From positions 376,001 to 440,000 of the forward strand of contig BSDZ01000026.1 of assembly GCA_030268105.1 (NCBI GenBank): a DNA stretch of 64,000 bases. The letters are read 5' to 3'. Below the pieces are notes generated by a model that had not been told where the DNA came from, did no database searches, and was given only the letters and a program-made list of their open reading frames with translations. Below, in pieces: positions 56,106 to 64,000 of the stretch. Made by a program: the position numbers and the translations under genes. This stretch comes from Volvox africanus. Its lineage: Eukaryota > Chlorophyta > Chlorophyceae > Chlamydomonadales > Volvocaceae. The first letter of the stretch is position 1; each line of letters opens with the position of its first letter.

Positions 56106-59100
56106 TCAGGACTTGAATCCAAAGTGCTCGAGGCCCTCCAGGATACCCCATGCCTCCTTGCGGGAGGCCTGCATACAGCGCATCGCCAGCACGGTGATTT
56201 ATTTACCAGCGGATACCAGCAATGTACAGCCACTCGTAAATGCATATGTTCGGGTGCTGCTCGGGTACATTATTAACAAGGCATTTGTGCATTTAGATCT
56301 ATAGACGTGTTTATAAAGGGTGTATCAAATGTATGTTCATTCCGGCGGCGGGGATGATGAACTTACGCGCGGATGGTGCATTCATAATTTTATTCCACTG
56401 GCGGCGCTCAGTACCCTAATATTCGATGTAAGCATATCGCATATCCAACAGTGTGAGACGTGTAATCAAAGAGATTGAGACTTCGGCGCCTGCCATTGGT
56501 ATAAACCCGCTCTCACGATTCAGTCATCTACTCAAAATATCCTTGCTTATCTGGCACGTACAAATAACTGGAGCTCTCTGTGGGGGTAGCCGTGGAGCTT
56601 TTCCGGGGGCGCCTTGGGGGCTTGCTATTCCCCCCCTCGTCTTCAGTGGAGCCTAGCTTTCCTGCTGGGCTGATTGGGAGGGTCCTAGCTTAGTGCCCCC
56701 TTTCCTTACTTAGTCAACAGTGTCCCTGGGAGGGAGGGCCAGGCTTTGTGCTTGGGAGGCAGTGGAGGTGGAGGAAGCGGGGTGTCCTTGTAGTGGAGAG
56801 GGTTGCTCTGTAGCCTCCTTGCCCTCTCAGCCTGGGAGCTGGTGTGGTTGGCTGAGGCTCTATTCCTTTGAAGAGCCAGGCTTGAGGCTCGTGAGGTTTG
56901 TGTGCCCTTGCAGGCTCAAGCGAGGGGAGGAGTGCACGGCAGGACAAACAGACTAAAGCCGTGTGCTCCCCCCTCCTGTGCTGTGGTTCGGCCCGGTCAG
57001 GGCCCCCGGTGCTTGTCCTTTCAGGGCAATGCGCCCAAAGTGTAACACTCGTTTAATACGTACATACACCCACCAGCAGCATCCGTTGCTTGCCGCTGGG
57101 CAGTGGCTGCTCCGACGCCTGCTGTTGCTGCGTCCATTGGCGCAGATCGGGCTGTGCGTTTCCAACGACGATGGCCAGGTTTTCACCTGACACCCGGAAA
57201 CGAGGAGCACATGCAGCAAATGGGAGAGGACGATATATACTTACGGGTCAATAAAAAAACAAACAATCGATCCTCAGGTTAGGATAAACCTTTGGAGGTA
57301 ATGCATTTACTTGGCCACATGCATGGTCGCAGTGGCACCATACGAAAATACGAAAATAGGAAACATTATGAGGCACGCTCCTGCCACTGCTTTTGCTGAA
57401 GAGATGCATGGCGATTATTACACGCAAACAATCGCAAAGCGTCGGTTTTGCCTTACAAAGAAAAATCCAAGCTATACGGCTTTATTTAGTTGTTCTGCAG
57501 TCTGAAGAAGCCACTTCACGTTTCTGTTCTATTCACAAGCAAGCCCTGTAGTATCCTGGGGTGTCTATGGGTAGTGTCCGGGATGGACCGTGTATGGTCA
57601 TCTTCCGATCGGGCCTTTGCTAAGGCGGATATAACAAGCCCGACCTTGCTGCGTGTCCGCTGCTCATCAATGGCAAATAACAACGGGATTAGTAATTCTT
57701 TTGTTGATCCCATTCTACCCCCTCTCGCTACCCCCATCCGCTTCGAATGCAATTCTTTCACATATAAATGCGATGTTTTCATTGAGCCGGTATCGATGAC
57801 ATCTGTGCCCTGCTCCGCCTCTGTACCCACCCACCGCTGAGCATGAGGATGTCGTTGCCCGAGTCCCCGCAGGCCACCGTCGACGCTACGCTGAAGCCAA
57901 AGTGTCGCCGCACGTGGTTCAGCGCTTCCAGCTTACCAGCGCGGATGGGGACCACATCCATGTACCTGCAGGCACGTACAGGTGCAAGTAGTCATAGTGA
58001 TTATCTTCGGATGTCCGTCAAGGAGCGGCTTTTCCCTTCACGGCACTGGCGTTTTACTGCCCCCATCGGTGAAACGGAAAACCCTGGTAAGAAGAAACAA
58101 GCATGAATGATGTATATATACATACATACATATATAGATTGGATGAGGGTGCCCCGAAACACCGGGGAAGGTAGGGACTGCCAGGTTAGTGGCCACGGGT
58201 GATGTACCCCCCTATCCTACACACATATATACATATATACATACATACATACACACATATATATATATATATATTCGACACATATATATGTCGACACATA
58301 TATATATAGTGTAACACCCAAAATATATACATATATACATACATACGCCGACGCCGACGCCGACTAACCATCCTAGCACACCAACTCAACAAGGTAGCGC
58401 AACAGCGCAGGCAGCAGCCAGATGTGCATACCCAGGAGGCCTACCTTGGGGTCCAACAGGCCCAACAAGCCCTCGATGCTAGGCCGCACTCACCACACCT
58501 ACTACAGCAGCTCGTAGATGCCCAAGCAAGACTGGCTAGGGTGCATATGGAGGACAACGCCAGGGCAGCAAAAAAGACCCGGGTCCACTGGTTACACGCA
58601 GGAGAGCGTCCTGGCCCAGCTCTGACAACCTTCCTGCAAACCCAAATCCAGGACCAGCAAACAGCCCCAGTGGCCCTCCAGGCACACTCAGGCCGACTGG
58701 TCACAAATCCAGCACAGCTACCACAGGTAGTAGCGGACTTTTGGGCAGGGGTATGCAGAGCCCCAGACTTCACCACTCCTGAAGATCGCCAGTCAGTGCT
58801 AACCCAGTTAGCAGCAGCCAACATCCGACTCCCTGAGGAAGCTGACGAAGTGGTTGGGTCCCCGACCATTACTGTGTCCGAGCTGGGTTTCGCACTTAAG
58901 AAGAGCCAGCCAGGCAAAGCACCCGGATGGGATGGCATCCCAACGGATCTGTACCGCAAGTTCTGGCCAGAGATTGGCCATACCATGGCAGCCCTCTTCA
59001 CGGCTATCGGCAAAACAGGGCAGGTGCCAACAGGCTTTCTGGATGGTATCATTAAGGTGCTTTACAAGAAGGGAGACCCCAAACAGCTTGGTAACTACCG

Positions 59101-62100
59101 CCCTATCACACTGCTTTGCTCGGACACCGCTTGCTGGCCAAGGTGCTGGCAAATCGCCTAGGGCCAGCCCTGGGACGAATCATCAGCCCCGAGCAGTCAG
59201 CTTTTCTGCCCAAGAGGCTCAATGGGGCCAGTGTTCTCTTTCTACGCCATCTGCCTCATCTCTTACGGAAATTGAACCGCCAAGGTCTGCTGGCCTTCCT
59301 GGACTTCGCGAAAGCTTATGACACAGTGGACCGCAACTTCCTGATGGGGGCGATGGAGGCGATGGGAGCAGGCCCACAGCTTTGCAGATGGACCCGGATA
59401 TTGCTTAGCAACACGCGGGCAAGAGCCATGATGAACGGTTTCAAATCCAGGCTTGTTAAAATGGAAGCAGGAGTAAGACAGGGCTGACCCCTAGCACCCC
59501 TGCTGTATCTCTTTGTTGCCCAGGCCTTGTTCAGCTGGCTAAAGAGCCAAGAGATAGGCCTCCGCCTATTGCCTTCAGATGAAGACAGGGTCACAGCCTG
59601 TCAGTTTGCTGACGATGCAGGAGTGGCCCTTGAAGGAGAGGAGTCCGTGCCAGCCTTCCTTGAAGCCATGGATACTTTTGCCCGGGCATCAGGTCAACGC
59701 CTGAACCTGGATAAGATGGAAATCCTACCCATAGGGGCTGTGGACGACCACCGTCAGGGAAGCACAATAAATGGCCTGAAGGTGGTCACCACTGCGACAG
59801 CCCTTAACTTGCCAATGGACAACCAAGTGCAGCCGTCCCAACCAGACTGGCCTGAGATGCTAGCACTGGCCTACACGAGGATGCAACGCCTAGCCCATTA
59901 TCCGCTCTCTGCCTTTGGTCGGGCTGCAGCAGTCTCAAGCTATTGCCTGCAAACAGTCACTTGGCATATGGAGCATGGTGGACCACCTCCAGATACCACT
60001 CTGACCTACATCGCTTAGGTCCAACGCTTAGCTGCTCGCCTTGTAGATGGGCAACAGGGCCCAGAAGACCAGGGCCAGCGCTTCACTGGAGTACCTAGCA
60101 GACTCTTGGTGGGACACCCATCAACTGGTGGTTTTGGCCTACTGCCCCTCAGGCAACACATTCGGGCAAGACAAGCCATGTGGGCAGTGCGATTCATCTG
60201 AGGGGCCCTGATGGCCAGGAGTGAGGGAGAGAGGGTAACGCTTTTGGACACGGCGATGAATACGGTTGCTGAAGAAGAGGAAGAGCCTGCTACTAGTGGT
60301 AATGTTCGAAGCCTCCACCCCTGGATCCGGACCCTGGCCACCTACCTGGAGATCACCCATCCGGCCTTTAAACCTTGGGCCCTTACCACTGCCCAGGCAA
60401 CTGGGCCCTGGCTGGGTGGAGAGACCTTGCCTGAGGAGATCAGCCGAATTGTAGGGGCCTTAGGGCACCTCCCACCACTAGAAGATGTCAGCAACCCACC
60501 TTTAGCCCCTGGAGACTGGTGCTGGGCGGCTGCTCTCTGGGGAAATCCTTTGCTGCCCAACAATTCGGACAATGGGGGAAGTGTCAACGGTAACAACCAC
60601 CGCCCAGGCCTGGAAACCCGTCACCCACTGATGGCTTCATGCAGAAAACTGCTCACAGTTGGGGACCTGGTAAGGGTGTACGACATGCTGGAGCATGACC
60701 AAATACCCCTCCCTCAGTACATGACCTAGCTAGACTGGACCCAACAGTTTCTAGACCCCTCAGCTAGCCCCACCCAACTGCGAGACAAGGAGTCTACCCG
60801 TATGGCTCTCTCGGCTCTATGCAACGATATCAGCCCGGCATGGATAGCAGCAGCACGGGAGGTAGTCAACCGCTTACAACCCCAACAGCCGGACAGGGTG
60901 GAGGACAGAATGCAGCAGCAGATGCCAGCACCACCAGACCGCGCCACAGTGATGGCCATGATCGTCAGGCGTTTGGGCTGGAGATTGCCAGGGGACTCAG
61001 GTATAGTGCCTCTCTACAACCTTACGGTCAGCCAAGCTACTCAGCTGCAAGGGGTTCCAACAGCGGAGGAGCGATTGGAGCTCTTGTCAGCTTTTGTGCA
61101 GGAGGCGCAAGGGATGCCAACAGACGGACCAACTCCTCCCTGTCCTGTCACTGACCTCCAGCGCTTTCAGGCAACCCTAGACAGGCTGTGGACAGCAGTC
61201 CGATGGGAAAATAAAAACAAAGAGACGCTGTGGCGCTTGGTGGTCGATGGGATACCCATGCCTGGCAACACACATCTCTCCAGGGTGCCCATCAAACCAT
61301 GTGGGTGTGGCAGCTATGGAGCGGATACTGATCAACCTTGCTCCCCACGCCTGCACCACTTCTGGGAGTGCCCTATAGCCAAGGCGGTGCGAGAACAGAT
61401 CGACAGACATCTGCCATTGCCGACATCAGCCACCATTGAAGGGGGCATGACCAGGCAACAGCTATGGCTTGTCCAAGCACCTCCCGGTTGCGAGCAGGCC
61501 CCTTGGGATGTGATAGCTTTGGCAGCCTTATCTTGTATGGAATATGGCAGGCACTGTCTCCGGGCGGCAACCAGGGAACACAGGCCACAGGGGCCTTCTA
61601 CCCACGGACGGCAGCAGCAACAACAGATCCACACAGCAGAGCAGGGACCCCGTCAACGGGCGATTACTGACTTCTTCAACCGTTCAGGGGAGTTCCCTCA
61701 AGAGGAAGAGGAAGATGCCAACACCCACCCAATCCTCTCTACGACAGCCAGCAAGGGACACTCCAACACAAACAGCAGCCTCACCCCTGAACCGTGCACG
61801 GGCCCGTACAGTTGCAGACTTCTGGGCACGCTTGCATTCTTTTGCAGCGGTGGGAATACCTCACTACGGCTGGGATCAAGTGGGACCACAACATCCCATC
61901 CTAGCCATAGTTGGCACGCAAATGCGGTGTGCAGATCCGGTTGACATCACCGACCATGGAGCAGCAAGAACAGAGCAGGGGCTTTAAGGCAGGAGTTTTG
62001 AGGAGGAGATTCTGTGGGAGGAAAGGGGGAGAGAGTCAGGGAGGTATAGACAAGGGGAGGACGGTCTAGTTCTTGAGAAGGGGAAGGGAGAGGGTGGAGG

Positions 62101-63737
62101 GTTTCGTGGCTAGAGGTTCCTGTGTCCAGGCTTCGGGTCCTTAGGGTTTTAGGGGGAGTCAGCGAGAGAGGTCTTTCCTTTTTGTGCAGTTCAGGTGTCT
62201 GCGGGGCCAGCTTTGGGTGGGGCCGGAAGGCTTTCTAGGGGGGCGCCAGTTCGGCTTGTCATCCCCCCCTCCGCCTCGTGTTGGGTTCTTCCGGCTTGGC
62301 TGTGTAAGGGTGTGCTTTCCTGCTGGTGTTTCTCCTCTGAGGGGATCTGAGTGTGTCTGTCAGGCTCCTGTCAGGTCAGTTTCGGGTTAGAGGAGAGGTT
62401 TCCCCGTCCTTTGAGCAGCCAGGTGTCCCCCGTTTTCTGATGGGCCTTTCTGTGTTTTCTTGGTGGCCCTGAGTGCTCTGCGAGTGGCCAGGCGAGAGCC
62501 TGTGAGGGCTCGCTGGCCCTAGTGAGAGGGGGAGCACGTGGCAGGACAGACAGACAAAGCCACGTGTTCCTCCCCTGCGCTGTGGCTCGGTCCGGTCAGG
62601 ACCCCCGGTGCTCGTCTTTGAAGGGCGAGTCGCCCACAGTGTAACACCCATAATACAACGATTGGCCACCGATGATTCTGTGCACGGGAACACATAAGCA
62701 CGCAAAAAAAACACAAACACACATAAATACACTGACGCACTCACTTCCATCCCCCATGCCCGCTCGTGATCACATTTGCCGCCACACCCGCCGCCGCCAG
62801 CTCCCCTTTGACCCTCGCCACCGCCACCGCCGCCTTGGGGTCCGCCACTCCGCACGTGATCTTGTGGTCATTGAGCTCCTCCTTCGGTCGGAAGTGCATG
62901 TTGTCAGATCCAACCTACATATGTTATGATCAATCAACAACAGCGAACGACGAGGGTCTGATGAACAGTACGGCCAAATAGATTAAAGCCATGCAGGTAA
63001 ATAATCTTCACAACTTTCTTTAAAATCATGTATCATTGGGTAAGGACAACATTTGTACCTCCCCAACGCCGTAAATCCTCGACAACGGAACAGAACATCT
63101 GGACAACTCAGGTGCACCTCTTTCCACCTCTTTCCAGGCCCGTAAACATCTGGTATACCCGCCGTACATACACATTCCACGCCATCCACTCACCTCCGCA
63201 AGCGCCTTGTAGCATGCGTCCCTCGCCGCCTGCAATCAAGGAAACAGTATTTGCCGAGAGGAAGCAACACCTAAGTGCAAGGAAGCCAGCACATTGGAAG
63301 GATGCCACCAAACACACCAATACATACCGGACAAGGTCAGGGGGGAGGTCACCGCACAGGCGCATTATCGTCACGCGCGTTCGTAGAGTGCATTCCTGGT
63401 TTAGTTGGCCAAGTGCATTCTCGTGCCAACGTCGTAACTCAGTAAACAATTGGATGCACCAAACGCTGCGCCATACATGCACGCGCCGCGTTCTCGTGAC
63501 AGAGGCAAACAGGACACAAACAGATCACCGACGGACGCAGAGCCCGCCGCGCGGACCTAAGCTCAGCAGCATGCGCCTAACCAGGCTACACACTGGGTCT
63601 GTCGTCCGAAGGGCTCAGACGACGAACCTTAAGATTCCACCGCTCATCCAGCGCGGCTGACCACTCCCAGTCTTCCTTCCAGCCGGAGGGCTGGTCCGGG
63701 GGACCGCCGGCGGGGTTGCGCAAATACACGGAGGTGC
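56106..63737 (-). CDS. Sucrose-phosphate-phosphatase-like HAD hydrolase, 5' partial
   Basis: Visible exons in gene order: 63737-63628, 63229-63194, 62914-62745, 57965-57835, 57186-57074, 56168-56106. They give 206 residues in one open frame, ending with TGA. The N-terminal half, with the nucleophile Asp motif, lies right of the window. Diagnostic features are GTSVYL, DWEWSAALDERW, the cap-region strand NDHKITCGVADPKAA, then YMDVVPIRAGKLEAL (motif III Lys), the acidic motif ACGDSGNDILML, NLAIVVGNAQPDLRQW and the C-terminal GILEGLEHFGF. This order fits sucrose-6-phosphate phosphatase and related sugar-phosphate phosphatases of HAD class IIB, which release phosphate from sucrose-phosphate. A related glucosyl- or mannosyl-phosphate phosphatase is possible. 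The first visible exon's donor (GTTCGT) is weak. Introns contain a LINE and a LINE tail, both antisense to the gene. Confidence 0.75.
56587..57050 (+). mobile_element. LINE 3' tail, copy 2, in phosphatase intron
   Basis: A 5'-truncated LINE insertion consists only of 3' untranslated sequence. It matches tail copy 1 closely up to 56960. It then continues with cggtcagggcccccggtgct and ends in gtgtaacactc (57040-57050), like the large LINE at 62639-62649. The end lies only 23 bases from the splice donor of the phosphatase exon 57186-57074. Confidence 0.8.
57547..57645 (+). repeat. Dispersed 95-bp repeat, copy 4
   Basis: On the plus strand it reads gtatcctggggtgtctatgg, then gtccgggatggaccgtg, catcttccgatcgggcc and taaggcggatataaca. 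It lies in the phosphatase intron between exons 57835-57965 and 57074-57186. Confidence 0.8.
58217..58346 (+). repeat. AT/CATA microsatellite containing a LINE terminus
   Basis: Tandem catata/tata units surround an isolated gtgtaacaccc (58309-58319). That is the same 11 bases ending the LINE at 62649, and nearly those ending the tail at 57050. The (cata)-rich stretch after it leads straight into the truncated 5' end of the next LINE, suggesting one element inserted into or beside the tail of an older one. Confidence 0.7.
58347..62649 (+). mobile_element. Decayed, 5'-truncated LINE with reverse transcriptase
   Basis: The frame opens directly into the region before the reverse transcriptase, without an endonuclease domain, so the copy is 5'-truncated. 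Recognisable parts are KAPGWDGIPTDLYRKFWPEI, NYRPITLL, SPEQSAFLPKR, LDFAKAYDTVDRNFL, GVRQG, the catalytic FADD at 59604-59615, a Cys/His knuckle (CGCG...LHHFWECP) near 61305-61375, and a C-terminal FWARLHSF segment. The copy is dead. There is a frameshift near 59115, stops at 59485-59487, 60016-60018, 60199-60201 and 60727-60729, and a second frameshift near 61780. A GC-rich 3' untranslated region follows from 61988 and ends in gtgtaacaccc. It lies in the phosphatase intron 57966-62744, on the opposite strand. Confidence 0.9.
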
Positions 63738-64000
63738 CTGACGGGCGGGGTAGAGGAGGCCCCATAGGTGCGTGGGAGTAACGACCGGTACGACACTGAT
63801 ACTGATGAGGCGGACTCCAGGTGTTGGTGTGTCGCATGTGTATACCTCTTCGCTACGTTCACGCGTGAATCCATGTGACCGCATCCTAGGTCAAGGTGTT
63901 GACGTTGAAACGTTGCAGGTTGCAGAGTCGTTTCACGGTGGGAATGTCGGATCGCTGAAGCCACAGTACACGTGCTTTGCCAAGGAACAAACAACCATCA
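63738..64000. other. Right edge, probably phosphatase intron
   Basis: On the minus strand this lies upstream of the first visible phosphatase exon and ends in a good pyrimidine-rich acceptor (cccgtcag). No further exon of the family was recognised before the window edge. Confidence 0.5.

Noticed and set aside
58441..59052. 203-residue minus-strand ORF inside the LINE
   Set aside because: Shadow of the reverse-transcriptase frame on the plus strand.
59485..60729. Reassigned stop codons in the LINE
   Set aside because: Both TGA and TAG interrupt the frame and there are also frameshifts. All cellular genes here use normal stops, so decay is the simpler explanation.
63108..63482. Minus-strand ORF as an extra phosphatase exon
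   Set aside because: Its only good donor leaves two bases over, which does not fit the following exon (63229-63194); no family motif is present.

Overview
The window looks like nuclear DNA of a green alga, most likely a volvocine or other chlamydomonadalean species. The signs are many short exons with GT-AG introns, higher-GC exons in AT-richer introns, an extracellular protein with hydroxyproline-type PPSPPP linkers, a thiamine gene with an intronic TPP riboswitch (known from Chlamydomonas THIC), non-LTR retroelements, and a short run of the Chlamydomonas-type telomere unit TTTTAGGG. No prokaryotic operon structure is visible. Gene models were built by hand by joining open exons at splice sites. 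Each long model was checked by requiring the reading frame to stay open through every junction and the total length to be a multiple of three.

Layout. 1-5325: mostly non-coding, with a possible retroelement gag start on the minus strand, an LTR-like patch and two joined orphan exons (3753-4290). 5326-15834 (+): a cell-surface M43 (pappalysin-type) metallopeptidase with Cys-rich modules, Pro-rich linkers, a possible SEA-like region, one transmembrane helix and a Pro/Tyr/Gln-rich tail; its first exon was not found. 18421-19105 (-): a two-exon, 175-aa protein resembling a mitochondrial complex I accessory subunit (ESSS/NDUFB11 type). 19395-28294 (+): THIC, 17 exons, 635 aa, with a TPP riboswitch in intron 6 (about 22314-22436). 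31079-31989 (-) and 37504-38013 (-): two related small proteins of a family I do not recognise, one with three exons and one without introns. 32477-36701 (+): a seven-exon TPMT-like methyltransferase. 38249-50876 (+): condensin II HEAT-repeat subunit D3 (CAPD3), 25 exons, 1581 aa. 50877-56105: retroelement debris. 56106-63737 (-): the 3' part of a sucrose-phosphate-phosphatase-like HAD hydrolase. Its 5' end lies beyond the window, and its introns hold a large decayed LINE (58347-62649) and a second LINE tail (56587-57050).

How things relate. Three consecutive gene pairs are head to head across short gaps: complex I-like/THIC, small protein A/methyltransferase, and small protein B/CAPD3. Shared promoters are plausible. 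The riboswitch suggests that THIC is controlled by the pathway's end product through splicing. The observations most worth following are the riboswitch with an unusual loop, a 63-bp foldback hairpin in a metallopeptidase intron, a 13-bp minisatellite that repeats a 5' splice-site motif right at a real exon end, and the unrecognised paralogous protein pair.
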